A DNA stretch of 45,225 nucleotides from IMCC26256 sp037146835 (GTDB lineage Bacteria > Actinomycetota > Acidimicrobiia > IMCC26256), in contig JBAWWI010000006.1 of assembly GCA_037146835.1 (NCBI GenBank), positions 1 to 45,225 on the forward strand. Direction: 5' to 3'. Positions 24,901-32,914 of the stretch are shown here, one piece after another. How positions within the stretch are numbered: the first letter of the stretch is position 1; each line of letters begins with the position of its first letter. A program made the translations under genes and the position numbers. The notes beneath the pieces were generated by a model that worked only from the letters and a program-made list of their open reading frames with translations, was not told the origin of the DNA and made no database searches.

Positions 24901-25346
24901 CGTTTGAGGTGGTTCTAGACCTCCCAGCGGACGCGCATCTGCCCCGCGATTATGTCGAGCGTGACGATGTGCGTATGGAGGCATACCGCCGCCTTGCCGG
25001 CGTAGAGAGCCCTCAAGATGTTGATGACATTGAGGCCGAGTGGCTAGATAGGTATGGGCCTCCACCTGCGGCAGCAGATGCGCTCCTAGATGCAGCTCGA
25101 CTACGCGCCGAGTGCGTCAGGCTGAGAATTAGCAACGTAAGCATTATGCGTACAACAGCGAGACTCGTGGGGCTCTCGCTCCCTGAGAGTCGCAAGGTAC
25201 GCCTCACCCGCCTTGCCCCTAAGTCCATAGCGAAGGACTCGGAGGTTGTGATTCCCTTAGATGCGCCTCCGAACCGTGTTGTCGCTGCGTTAACAGCACT
25301 CCTATTGGAGTTAATCCCTCCAGAGGATCCTGCCGCGAAGAGTTAG
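21936..25346 (+). CDS. mfd: Transcription-repair coupling factor
   Basis: A 1136-residue DNA translocase that removes stalled RNA polymerase and recruits UvrA. Domains in order: UvrB-homology region (about 1-350), RNA-polymerase-interaction (CarD-like) domain near 470-560 (VGDYVVHQVHGVGRFEGM), helicase with Walker A GDVGYGKTE at about 623-631 and DEEQ at 724-727, then the TRG motif (RVGRRGHRAYAYLLHP) and the C-terminal D7 domain. Start is GTG. The gene is full length. Confidence 0.96.
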   Translation: MPTPPLHALPALLFEDPAVMAAAAAAELVSVPDAARPLFIAALNRLTGRRPLLVAAPTAAEAERIAGDLIPLLGAEAVELFPAWETLPFERVSPNLETMGRRLRVMWRLRTDDETLSVIVAPVRALVQRLGPHVEDVEPIILRAGEQVDRDALVQSLVEAGYRREYQVEARGEVAVRGSIVDVYPSTADHPVRIDLWGDEVERLSGFSVTDQRSTRDLEEVTIFPARELLPTPEVRERARLLISEAPWGREQWERLSEGQTFDGMESWLPWLSGDEHLLTDLLPARSQVLLLEPRRLRDRAGDLLADEDALAGVLAGTWGAEPDALARLTLNFDRLLSSSKAMVTNILGSPDRPETLHFAASAFDPVVGDSEALADRVRQLRNSGVRVVVAAEGPASARRLSEVLTNESIDAPYLELPLVTAGAVSVVVAPIERGVVSVASGIALIAEADLSGRRRVHRKARGARRSADYYDDLKVGDYVVHQVHGVGRFEGMGKRSIGGVERDYLMLAYRGSDRLYVPTDQISTVRRYTGGDSPSLSRMGGAEWQKTRSKVRNAVAAIAAELVTLYRTRLATPGHAFGPDTPWQREMEDAFPYEETPDQMQAIIEVKEDMERSTPMDRLVCGDVGYGKTEIAIRAAFKAVQEGKQVGVLVPTTLLANQHGETFRERFSGFPVRVEVLSRFLTTKEQNVVVEGVTTGQVDIVIGTHRLLSEDLAFKDLGLLIIDEEQRFGVEHKEKIKHLRAHVDVLTLSATPIPRTLEMSLTGIRDLSLVQTPPEERQPILTYVGEYDERAVSEAIRRELLREGQVFYVHNRVQDIDHVAEQIRELVPEARVVIAHGQMDEGLLERTVIDFADRKSDVLVCTTIVESGLDLPMANTLVVDRADLLGLAQLYQLRGRVGRRGHRAYAYLLHPRDKVLSEEAYERLKAIGEFTDLGSGFKLAMRDLEIRGAGNMLGGAQSGHIAAVGFDLYCELVTEAVSELKGERIEQPFEVVLDLPADAHLPRDYVERDDVRMEAYRRLAGVESPQDVDDIEAEWLDRYGPPPAAADALLDAARLRAECVRLRISNVSIMRTTARLVGLSLPESRKVRLTRLAPKSIAKDSEVVIPLDAPPNRVVAALTALLLELIPPEDPAAKS

Positions 25347-25423
25347 ATTTTTAGAGCTTTCTTGGAGCAACGCTCTATCCCGAACCCACTTGACCCCTCG
25401 GGCGCCGGTAGCATCTCCACTTC

Positions 25424-26458
25424 ATGACGAAACGATCGCTCCGCCTCATATCGCTCTTGCTTATCTCTCTTTTTGCGGTGACCGCAAGCGCGTGTGGTGC
25501 GCTTGACGGGTACGCAGCGAAGGTAAACGGAGAGGTCTATTCGCAGGCGGCCTTCAAATCCGACCTCAAGGCCCAGAGAGACAACAAGGTATTTTACGAC
25601 ACCGTCACAAAGGCAGCAGGAACTACGAGCAGCGCCGGTACGGTGAGCAAGCAGATCTCGAACGACTGGTTGACGAACGTTGTATACCAATTAGTTCTTA
25701 GTCAGGCAGCGAAAGACAAGAAGATAAAGCTGACCGATAAGGACTTAAGCACCGTCGAGGCAGAGTTTGCACAGAGCACTGCCGGGTGGAGCGCGTTCCC
25801 AAAGAGTTTCCGCGCGAAAATTGTTAAGGCAACAGCTCTCACCCGCGGTCTTCAGGCCGACATTGTTGGGGAGCGCTCACCGAGCGATGCAACCGTAGAG
25901 GCTTTCTACACGCGCAACGCCGATCGCATCTGCCCGAGTCAAAAAGTCGTGGAGCATATTCTCGTTGCTACTGAGGCCGAGGCTATTTCTATCGAGAACT
26001 CCCTAAAGGGAGGTGGCGACTTCGCTGCTATAGCGAAGGAGCAATCTACGGATACAGGATCGGCCGCCGCCGGAGGAAGCCTGGGATGCCTAGCCGCAGG
26101 GAGTTTTGTTACAGAGTTTCAAACTGCTGCAGATGCTTTGGCGCCAGGCGCGACTTCGGCTCCGGTGAAATCGCAGTATGGATGGCACGTGATCAGAGTT
26201 CTCCCTGCGAGCTACGCGTTGCTTACTGATCAAGTGCAGCAGGCTTATTCTCAAATCGCGCAATCAACCTTTAATACATGGTTCCAGAAGAAACTAGCGA
26301 AAGCCGTAGTCAAGATTGACTCCTCAAATGGAGTCTGGGCTAACGGCAAGAATGGTTACGCAGTTACCTCTAAGCCGGCCCCCAAAGTGCGAGAACTTCC
26401 GTCGAAAACCTCTGGGTCACAAGGCATTACAGGCGCCACTGGTAACTCGACTCCGTGA
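25424..26458 (+). CDS. Lipoprotein peptidyl-prolyl isomerase, PpiC/SurA-like
   Basis: A 344-residue exported foldase. A lipoprotein signal peptide ends at Cys24 (ASAC). A SurA-like N-terminal helical region (30-150) precedes a parvulin (PpiC) domain at about 170-262 (VEHILVATEAEA, GGDFAAIAKEQSTD, GGSLGCLAAGSFV, GWHVIRVL). The last 40 residues are Ser/Thr/Pro-rich and low complexity. It probably folds secreted proteins outside the membrane. Its stop overlaps the GTG of the MazG fusion by 4 bases. Confidence 0.9.
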   Translation: MTKRSLRLISLLLISLFAVTASACGALDGYAAKVNGEVYSQAAFKSDLKAQRDNKVFYDTVTKAAGTTSSAGTVSKQISNDWLTNVVYQLVLSQAAKDKKIKLTDKDLSTVEAEFAQSTAGWSAFPKSFRAKIVKATALTRGLQADIVGERSPSDATVEAFYTRNADRICPSQKVVEHILVATEAEAISIENSLKGGGDFAAIAKEQSTDTGSAAAGGSLGCLAAGSFVTEFQTAADALAPGATSAPVKSQYGWHVIRVLPASYALLTDQVQQAYSQIAQSTFNTWFQKKLAKAVVKIDSSNGVWANGKNGYAVTSKPAPKVRELPSKTSGSQGITGATGNSTP

Positions 26459-27918
26459 CTCCAAAAGTCGTTGTCGTCGGGTTAGGCCCGGGAGGCGCCG
26501 ACCTAGTGATGCCGCGGGCAGTAGCAGCTCTGAGCAGTGCCCCTGTTCTCGTGCGCACTGAGCGACACCCTGCAGTCCAAGAACTGCGAGAACAAGGCAT
26601 AGAGATGCTCTCGCTTGATGAGGTCTACGAAGCTGCTGCCGATCTTGATGCTGCCTACGCGGAGATCGTGCGGAGAGTTGTTGAGGCAGCAGCGGTTTCT
26701 GGGCGTGTCGTGTATGCGGTGCCTGGGAATCCTGGGGTAGCAGAGCGCGCTGTAGGGATGCTGCGCGTGCTTGCAACTGCAGGTGAGATAGAGCTTGAGA
26801 TAGTGCCAGGGCTCTCGTTCGTCGATATTGCCTGGGCTCGCATTGGGGTAGATCCAATGGCTAACGGTGCGCGAGTTGTAGATGGAAGAAACTTTGTCGT
26901 ATCTGCTGCAGGGTTGAGCGGAGCCTTACTGATAGCGCAGTGCGACTCTAAGTTTGTACTCTCAGATGTAAAGCTCGCATTGCTTGAGGTGCTCCCTCCG
27001 GAGTCTGAAGTGCTTGTCCTGCAACGCCTAGGCCTCCCCAGCGAAGCTGTTTTCTCGCTTGCTCTCGAGGACCTTGACCGCCGAGTAGAACCAGATCACC
27101 TAACTTCAATCTACGTAGATACAGGTGAAGCATTGGTAGCAGGGGAGTTTGCAAAGCTCTTCTCGATAGCTGAGCAACTGCGTGCTCCCGGTGGTTGCCC
27201 GTGGGACGCAGAGCAGACCCATCGTTCCCTCTCGCGTTACCTATTAGAAGAGGCCTACGAGACAGTAGAGACGATCGAGGGGCTACCTCTCGATGCTCCA
27301 GCAGGTGATGTAGATCTTGATGCCTACGCGCTGCTTGCCGATGAGCTTGGCGATGTTCTCTACCAAGTTGTGTTCCACTCAATTCTCGCGGAGGAGGCAG
27401 GGGCCTTCACGATGGCAGATGTCTCGCGAGGAATACAGGACAAATTGATTAGGCGCCATCCTCACGTTTTTGGAGATGTCGAGGCGAGCACATCAGATGA
27501 GGTGCTTGCTAACTGGGAGATGATTAAGCAGGAGGAGAAGGGCACATCCTCAATAATTGAGGGGATTAGTGCATCGCTCCCCAGCGTCCTCTACGCACTA
27601 AAACTTTTTCGCAAGGCAGAGACAGTAGGGATGCTCCCCGAGGGGCGCGCTGGAGCGCTCGCTGAGTTAGACGCGAGCGTTGATGCGGTTCGTCAAGGAG
27701 TAAGCGGGGCCGATGATCCCCTCATCGGAGATCTATTGGCGGCAGCGGTCGCCTTATCGCGTGCCGATGGCGCCGATGCCGAGGCTGCTCTGCGGGCATG
27801 GGCGCAGCGTTTTCGAGCTCATTTTCTCGCTACCGAGGCGCTCGCTGTATCCGAGGGCGTCGACCTGCGGGACGCGAAGCCCGGGGTCGCTCGTGAGCTC
27901 TGGGGTCGGGCTGGTTAA
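26455..27918 (+). CDS. mazG: Tetrapyrrole methylase-like / MazG nucleotide pyrophosphohydrolase fusion
   Basis: A 487-residue fusion. Residues 1-215 are a SAM-dependent tetrapyrrole-methylase-type domain (VVVGLGPGGADLVMPRA, YAVPGNPGVAE, VPGLSFVDIAWA). Residues 222-470 are MazG: GGCPWDAEQTHRSL, LLEEAYE (263-269) and ADELGDVLYQVVFHS give the metal-binding glutamates and aspartate. MazG hydrolyses NTPs to NMP and PPi and clears unusual nucleotides. The same fusion is known as YabN in Bacillus. The role of the methylase half is not clear. It begins at GTG overlapping the foldase stop. Confidence 0.93.
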   Translation: MTPKVVVVGLGPGGADLVMPRAVAALSSAPVLVRTERHPAVQELREQGIEMLSLDEVYEAAADLDAAYAEIVRRVVEAAAVSGRVVYAVPGNPGVAERAVGMLRVLATAGEIELEIVPGLSFVDIAWARIGVDPMANGARVVDGRNFVVSAAGLSGALLIAQCDSKFVLSDVKLALLEVLPPESEVLVLQRLGLPSEAVFSLALEDLDRRVEPDHLTSIYVDTGEALVAGEFAKLFSIAEQLRAPGGCPWDAEQTHRSLSRYLLEEAYETVETIEGLPLDAPAGDVDLDAYALLADELGDVLYQVVFHSILAEEAGAFTMADVSRGIQDKLIRRHPHVFGDVEASTSDEVLANWEMIKQEEKGTSSIIEGISASLPSVLYALKLFRKAETVGMLPEGRAGALAELDASVDAVRQGVSGADDPLIGDLLAAAVALSRADGADAEAALRAWAQRFRAHFLATEALAVSEGVDLRDAKPGVARELWGRAG

Positions 27919-27961
27919 GCACAGGTGGCGCGAGAGTGCCCATGCGTGCTCCAATCCCTAG

Positions 27962-28720
27962 ATGGCTACATACGAAGTCCTCGGAAGTCAGGTCTCTACC
28001 CCTGTTGAGATTCGCGATGCGCGATCTTGGTTCTCCACATTTGCGGTGCCGCTCGAGAGCGCTCGCGACCTAATTGCATATAGCGGTCTTGAGCCGTCAC
28101 CCATGATGGGCAAGCGCGCTCTAGTGAGTCTTGGATTCGTTAGGTATGTGGATGGAGATTTAGGTCCGTACCACGAAGTGGTTGTCGCTGTAATCGTGAG
28201 CGCACCTGGGAGCGCACCTGGGAAAAAGAAGAGTGGCGAGACTGGTGCGTTTATCCATCAGTTGCCCGTCAACCAGCCGTTTACGTGTGAGGCTGGGAGA
28301 AGTATCTGGGGATTCCCGAAGTTTGTTACCGATATTGAGATTGACGAAGGTGTTCATAGAGATACGGGGACACTCAAGATCGATGGAGAACTGGCATTAA
28401 AAATCTCTATTGCTCATGGCGTGCCAACCCGCTTGCCTGACACATCTCTAGCTGCGTATTCATGCGGCGATGGAGTGCTGCGTCGAACGGAGTGGCGTCT
28501 TGACGGTGAAGGATCACGCGGACGGCCGGGAGGCGTGAAGATCGAACTAGGGGATAATGCATTCGCAGATGAACTGCGCGTACTTGGATTCCCTCGCAGA
28601 GCGCTGATGAGCGGGTCGATGCGCAGGGTGCGTATGACCTTCGGAGATGCTGAGATTGTGGATTTGAACAAACCAAGTAGCCCAGGCACATCAGATTCAA
28701 CCGTGGGAGCAATCAAGTGA
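27962..28720 (+). CDS. Acetoacetate decarboxylase family protein
   Basis: A 252-residue protein of the acetoacetate decarboxylase (ADC) fold. PYHEV (69-73), FIHQLPVNQPF and RSIWGFPK are typical; Lys120 in WGFPK matches the Schiff-base lysine region of ADC. Many actinobacterial relatives act on other keto acids or sense acyl groups, so true acetoacetate decarboxylation is not assured. It contains a perfect in-frame 12-base duplication (residues SAPGSAPG). Its stop overlaps the SDR start. Confidence 0.83.
   Translation: MATYEVLGSQVSTPVEIRDARSWFSTFAVPLESARDLIAYSGLEPSPMMGKRALVSLGFVRYVDGDLGPYHEVVVAVIVSAPGSAPGKKKSGETGAFIHQLPVNQPFTCEAGRSIWGFPKFVTDIEIDEGVHRDTGTLKIDGELALKISIAHGVPTRLPDTSLAAYSCGDGVLRRTEWRLDGEGSRGRPGGVKIELGDNAFADELRVLGFPRRALMSGSMRRVRMTFGDAEIVDLNKPSSPGTSDSTVGAIK
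28198..28221. repeat. Perfect 12-nt tandem duplication inside the ADC-like gene
   Basis: GAGCGCACCTGG occurs twice head to tail and encodes SAPGSAPG just before a Lys-rich turn. In-frame, so the protein is lengthened by four residues in a likely loop. Confidence 0.9.
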
Positions 28721-29520
28721 CATTCCGAGGTCGCATCGCATTAGTTACAGGGGCTGCGAGCGGTATCGGGTTGTTGGCTGCCAAGCGTTTGGCGGCGCAG
28801 GGCGCGCTGGTTGCTGCTGTGGATCTCTCGCTTGAAGGCTTGGCGCCGGCTCTAGAGCACTCGCCAAACGTGCATGCATATGCTGCGGATGTAACCGATC
28901 AAGGTGCAGTGAATGATGTTGTAGCGCGCATCACACGCGAACACGGTGGAATCGACCGACTCGTTAGCGCCGCAGGCATTTGTCTCCCAGGGCTGCTTCA
29001 AGACCAAGCAGTCGATGACATCTCCCGTGTTATGGATGTGAATTACGGCGGTACCGTTCGGATGGTGAAGGCAGTACTTGATGGAATGATTGAGAGAAGT
29101 CGCGGAGACATCGTCTTGATCGCATCGTTGGCCGGTTGGGTCCCGTCATATCGCATGGGGGCATATGGAGCCTCAAAGTTTGCAGTTGTTGCATTCGGTG
29201 AGGTGCTATCGCATGAACTTGTCGGAACTGGGCTACGCACCGTTGTCGTCTGCCCGCCACCGGTGGATACGCCGATGCTTGCCGGGATCAACGAGGCCGA
29301 CCCGAGGGCACTTGAGGGGCTCCCGGGCATTGAGGCGAGGGAGGTTCTTGACTCCGCTGAGGCTGCCCTCGAGCGCGGAGAACTATTCGCATTCCCTGGC
29401 CCTAAAACGCGTCAAGCCGTGAGGAGTCGCCGCATGACCCCCGAGCTCCTCTGGCGGCGCCTGAGCCGAGTTGAGAATGGACCATCACGCCAGCCACGCC
29501 ATGGCGCTCCCCCCGCGTAG
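28717..29520 (+). CDS. Short-chain dehydrogenase/reductase (SDR)
   Basis: A 267-residue classical SDR. The cofactor motif is TGAASGIG (11-18) and SAAG (84-87) replaces NNAG. Catalytic residues are Asn109, Ser137, Tyr150 and Lys154 (YGASK). Asp36 at the end of the second strand suggests NAD rather than NADP. It begins with GTG overlapping the stop of the ADC-like gene, so the two are translated together and may share a keto-acid or hydroxy-acyl pathway; this is inference. Confidence 0.9.
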   Translation: MTFRGRIALVTGAASGIGLLAAKRLAAQGALVAAVDLSLEGLAPALEHSPNVHAYAADVTDQGAVNDVVARITREHGGIDRLVSAAGICLPGLLQDQAVDDISRVMDVNYGGTVRMVKAVLDGMIERSRGDIVLIASLAGWVPSYRMGAYGASKFAVVAFGEVLSHELVGTGLRTVVVCPPPVDTPMLAGINEADPRALEGLPGIEAREVLDSAEAALERGELFAFPGPKTRQAVRSRRMTPELLWRRLSRVENGPSRQPRHGAPPA

Positions 29521-29758
29521 GGCATCTCTGAATCGCTGTTTATCCGTTCCTGAGAACCCCGATTGGGTGGGATTGGGGCGCTTCGAAGGGAATTGACTCG
29601 GATCCGCCCTCGCTCCTCGGATAGAGGGTCTGGCGTTATTGAGCCTTTTTGGGGGGCAGATGGAGCAAAGTGAAAGCCTCACGGGGCTACTCTTTCAACA
29701 CTAACCACAAGATTTTAAAGACTGAAAGCCCCTATTTTCCGGGGTAGAGAGAGACGCT
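29521..29758 (+). other. Spacer before eno with a leader hairpin
   Basis: A 238-base spacer. I see no gene in it. CCCC (29729-29732) and GGGG (29741-29744) can pair just before the eno ribosome binding region (GAGAGAGA). TTGACT at 29592 could be a -35, but no matching -10 stands at the usual distance. The eno promoter probably lies here. Confidence 0.4.
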
Positions 29759-31051
29759 ATGAGTGCAATTGCAGAGGTAAACGCTCGTGAGATTCTGGAC
29801 TCGCGCGGAAACCCAACGGTTGAGGTTGAGATTGAACTCATTAGCGGAGCGCGCGGCCGCGCTGCTGTTCCGAGCGGAGCGAGTACTGGAGCGCACGAAG
29901 CCGCTGAGCTACGTGATGGTGGCGACCGTTATACCGGGAAAGGCGTGCTGCGCGCTGTAGAGAACGTCGAGCAGGAGATCGCCGACGCGATTATTGGTCT
30001 GGAGTCTTCCGAGCAGAGGGTTGTTGATTACACGCTCATTGACCTAGACGCAACTGATAACAAATCTCGCCTAGGAGCTAATGCGATTCTTGGTGTGTCC
30101 CTCGCTGTTGCAAAGGCATCAGCCGAGGAGAGTGACTTGCCTCTGTTTCGGTATGTCGGTGGCACGAACGCTCGCACGCTCCCGGTTCCAATGATGAACG
30201 TTCTAAACGGTGGAGCCCATGCCGATACAAACGTTGATATTCAAGAGTTCATGATCATGCCGGTAGGTGCGGCATCATTTAGCGAAGCATTGCGATGGGG
30301 TACCGAGACCTATCACGCGCTCAAGTCGTTACTCAAAGAACGCGGGTTAGCAACAGCGCTCGGCGATGAGGGCGGTTTTGCCCCAAGCCTTGCATCGAAC
30401 GAAGAAGCAGTTGTGCTTCTAGTAGAGGCTATTGAGCGAGCTGGCTATAACCCTGGAGCGGAGATTGCAATTGCCCTCGACGCAGCCTCGAGCGAGTTCT
30501 ATAAAGACGGTCAGTATGTGCTTGCAGGCGAGGGAAAATCCTTCTCCTCGGCTGAGTTCGCTAGTTACCTCGCAGACCTAACTTCTCGTTATCCGATCAT
30601 CTCGATTGAAGACGGAATGGATGAAGACGACTGGGACGGATGGAGCGCTCTTACTAAGGCCGTTGGCGATCGCGTGCAATTAGTCGGAGATGATCTATTT
30701 GTAACCAATGTCGAGCGCCTCGGCCGCGGCATTGAACTTGGAGTAGCGAACTCCATTCTTATCAAGGTAAATCAAATCGGAACTCTTACGGAGACGCTCG
30801 ACGCGATCGAACTCGCAACGCGCTCCTCGTACACGTCAGTCATGTCTCATCGAAGCGGCGAGACTGAAGACACAACAATCGCCGATTTAGCGGTGGCAAC
30901 AAACTGTGGACAGATCAAAACAGGGGCGCCTGCGCGTAGTGATCGCGTCGCTAAGTACAACCAACTACTCCGCATAGAAGAGGTACTCGAAGAGGCGGCG
31001 ATGTATCCAGGCCTGAGTGCAGTTGCTCGTGGGAGTAGCGGGGCTCGCTAA
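29759..31051 (+). CDS. eno: Enolase
   Basis: A 430-residue glycolytic enzyme that converts 2-phosphoglycerate to phosphoenolpyruvate. Family signatures are REILDSRGNPTVEVE, GASTGAHEA, NGGAHADTNVDIQEFM, the EDGMDEDDWDGW metal region and ILIKVNQIGTLTET. SHRSGETEDTTIADLAV near the C-terminus completes the active site. Full length. eno-ftsB-DUF501-ppx is a conserved actinobacterial order and the four starts and stops overlap or nearly so. Confidence 0.97.
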   Translation: MSAIAEVNAREILDSRGNPTVEVEIELISGARGRAAVPSGASTGAHEAAELRDGGDRYTGKGVLRAVENVEQEIADAIIGLESSEQRVVDYTLIDLDATDNKSRLGANAILGVSLAVAKASAEESDLPLFRYVGGTNARTLPVPMMNVLNGGAHADTNVDIQEFMIMPVGAASFSEALRWGTETYHALKSLLKERGLATALGDEGGFAPSLASNEEAVVLLVEAIERAGYNPGAEIAIALDAASSEFYKDGQYVLAGEGKSFSSAEFASYLADLTSRYPIISIEDGMDEDDWDGWSALTKAVGDRVQLVGDDLFVTNVERLGRGIELGVANSILIKVNQIGTLTETLDAIELATRSSYTSVMSHRSGETEDTTIADLAVATNCGQIKTGAPARSDRVAKYNQLLRIEEVLEEAAMYPGLSAVARGSSGAR

Positions 31052-31476
31052 TGGCTACTCTGAACAAGAAGGCACAGAAGAAGAAGTCACCTAAGAAAAA
31101 GGCGCTGGCACCCAAGACGCGCGCTCCGAGAAATGGCTCGACCGGCACTAATCAAATCCCTAAGTGGGGAAGAATTGTCGCTATTTCTGTAGGGGCAATT
31201 GTGCTTTTCGCTGTCCTTGCATATCTATTCCCTGTGCGTTCGTATATCCGTCAGCAGAATCGAATCAGCGTTGCTGAGAAGCAATTGGTTCTCCTTCGGA
31301 CCCAGACCAAGATTCTTAGAGATCAGAAGCAGTTACTAGAGTCCCCCGCCGAGATCGAGCGAATTGCTCGCGCTCGTTTCGGGATGGTTAAGCCAGGGGA
31401 GCAGCCTTGGGCTGTGGTCCCCGGGCCAACAGGTGCGGTGGGCGGCAGTGGGGCAACGGGATCCACTTCCCCATAG
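31051..31476 (+). CDS. ftsB: FtsB/DivIC-type septum formation protein
   Basis: A 141-residue bitopic membrane protein. A Lys-rich cytoplasmic tail (1-40), one membrane helix (41-60) and a coiled coil (about 66-100) are visible, followed by IERIARARFGMVKPGE, the conserved FtsB/DivIC C-terminal segment. It joins FtsL and FtsQ in the divisome. Its ATG overlaps the eno stop by one base. The Gly/Ser/Thr-rich end is low complexity. Confidence 0.9.
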   Translation: MATLNKKAQKKKSPKKKALAPKTRAPRNGSTGTNQIPKWGRIVAISVGAIVLFAVLAYLFPVRSYIRQQNRISVAEKQLVLLRTQTKILRDQKQLLESPAEIERIARARFGMVKPGEQPWAVVPGPTGAVGGSGATGSTSP

Positions 31477-31483
31477 CGAAGCG

Positions 31484-31969
31484 ATGCCCTTTACACTCCA
31501 AAGCGTGCCTACCAATCCAGCAGACCTTGAGGCCGTGACCCTCTTGTTAGGGCGCGCGCCGCGCGCAGAGTTTGAAGTAGTGGTGCGTGGAGAGAATGGC
31601 GAGCCAGTGGTTCTTATGAACTCAGCACTTATGTATGACTCAACGCCGATGCCGACTCTCTACTGGCTCGTAGATCCCGAGCTCAATAGGCGTATTGGAA
31701 CGCTTGAGGCAGAGGGTGGGGTTCGCTCCTCCGAGGCTGCAGTAGATGCAGGAGCGTTGATTGACGCTCACAATGCATATGCAGCCAAGAGAGACGCCTC
31801 TCTGCCGGAGAGTTACGAGGGGCCCCGTCCATCTGGCGGCGTCGGAGGTACACGCATTGGCGTGAAGTGCCTACATGCTCATTATGCGAATTTTCTTGCA
31901 GGGGGAGTTGACCCTGTGGGCGAGTGGGTAGAGCAGAGACTCTCGAATGAAGTTGAGGAATCTAAGTAA
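31484..31969 (+). CDS. DUF501 family protein
   Basis: A 161-residue protein of the actinobacterial DUF501 family, which nearly always sits between ftsB and a Ppx/GppA phosphatase. PTLYWLVDPELNRRIGTLEAEGGVR and the late GVKCLHAHYANFLAGGVDPVG are typical (given in parts: LYWLVDPELNRRI; VKCLHAHYANFLAGG). The conserved Cys and His pair hints at metal binding, but function is unknown. The start at 31484 lies 7 bases after ftsB. Confidence 0.88.
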   Translation: MPFTLQSVPTNPADLEAVTLLLGRAPRAEFEVVVRGENGEPVVLMNSALMYDSTPMPTLYWLVDPELNRRIGTLEAEGGVRSSEAAVDAGALIDAHNAYAAKRDASLPESYEGPRPSGGVGGTRIGVKCLHAHYANFLAGGVDPVGEWVEQRLSNEVEESK

Positions 31970-32895
31970 TGCGCTGTGCAGCGATTGATATGGGGACAAA
32001 CTCAACTCGCCTGCTCGTCGCAGATGTTGAGGGATCTGGTGTTGAAGCAGATGTAAAGACTCTCGAGCGCTTGATGACCATCACTCGCCTAGGCGAAGGA
32101 GTCTCCTCGACTCGGCGATTGAGCCCAGCGGCTATCGAGCGTGTCTGTGTCGTGCTTCGCGAATATCGCGTCGTATTGGAGAGCATGGGGGTTGAGCGTG
32201 TGCGCGCAACTGCAACGAGTGCAGCACGCGACGCCGAGAATCGCGATGAATTTGTTAAAGCTGTAGAGGATGCGCTTGGGTTTGCGCCAGAGATCATCTC
32301 TGGCGAGGAGGAGGCAGCGCTCTCTTTCCTTGGCGCAACAGCGGGCCTCGATGCGCCTGGGCCATTTCTCGTTGTTGATATCGGCGGCGGCTCAACAGAG
32401 TTCGTAGTCGGCACCGATAAACCCGAGGGGCTCATCTCTATTGATGTGGGCTGTGTTCGCGTTACCGAGACGTTCCTTCACTCAGATCCGCCACTCCCAG
32501 ACGAACTCTCAAATGCTGTGCAGGTACTGCGCGATCACATGGCCGATGTAGTACGAGAAGTTCCAGGTGTACGTGACTGCGCGACTCTTATCGGGCTTGC
32601 GGGCACAGTGTCAGCGGTCGCGTCAATTGAGCAAGGATTGGTTGAGTATGACCGCTCTCGGATCCATGGCTTTCGTATCACCCGCGCAGCAGCAGAGGAT
32701 GTTTTCCGAACGCTCGCGACTGAGTCTCTAGAGCAGCGGAGATTCAACCCTGGTTTGGAGCCCGAGAGAGCATCAGTGATTGTCGGTGGATGCATAGTCC
32801 TCGTCTCCGTGCTTAGGTCCCTAGGGTATGGCGAGGTACTCGTTTCGGAGTCCGACATCCTTGATGGGGTCGTACGGATGCTCGCAGCTAACTAG
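31969..32895 (+). CDS. Ppx/GppA family exopolyphosphatase
   Basis: A 308-residue phosphatase of the actin-like ATPase superfamily that degrades polyphosphate or pppGpp. The N-terminal phosphate-binding loop is AAIDMGTNSTRLLVAD (4-19), and the second is VVDIGGGSTEFVVG. RATATSAARDAENRDEF and ISGEEEA match the family. It is the short actinobacterial Ppx1 type without C-terminal helical domains. Its ATG overlaps the DUF501 stop (TAATG). Confidence 0.92.
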   Translation: MRCAAIDMGTNSTRLLVADVEGSGVEADVKTLERLMTITRLGEGVSSTRRLSPAAIERVCVVLREYRVVLESMGVERVRATATSAARDAENRDEFVKAVEDALGFAPEIISGEEEAALSFLGATAGLDAPGPFLVVDIGGGSTEFVVGTDKPEGLISIDVGCVRVTETFLHSDPPLPDELSNAVQVLRDHMADVVREVPGVRDCATLIGLAGTVSAVASIEQGLVEYDRSRIHGFRITRAAAEDVFRTLATESLEQRRFNPGLEPERASVIVGGCIVLVSVLRSLGYGEVLVSESDILDGVVRMLAAN

Positions 32896-32914
32896 CCCTA
32901 GATACGATCCTTAG

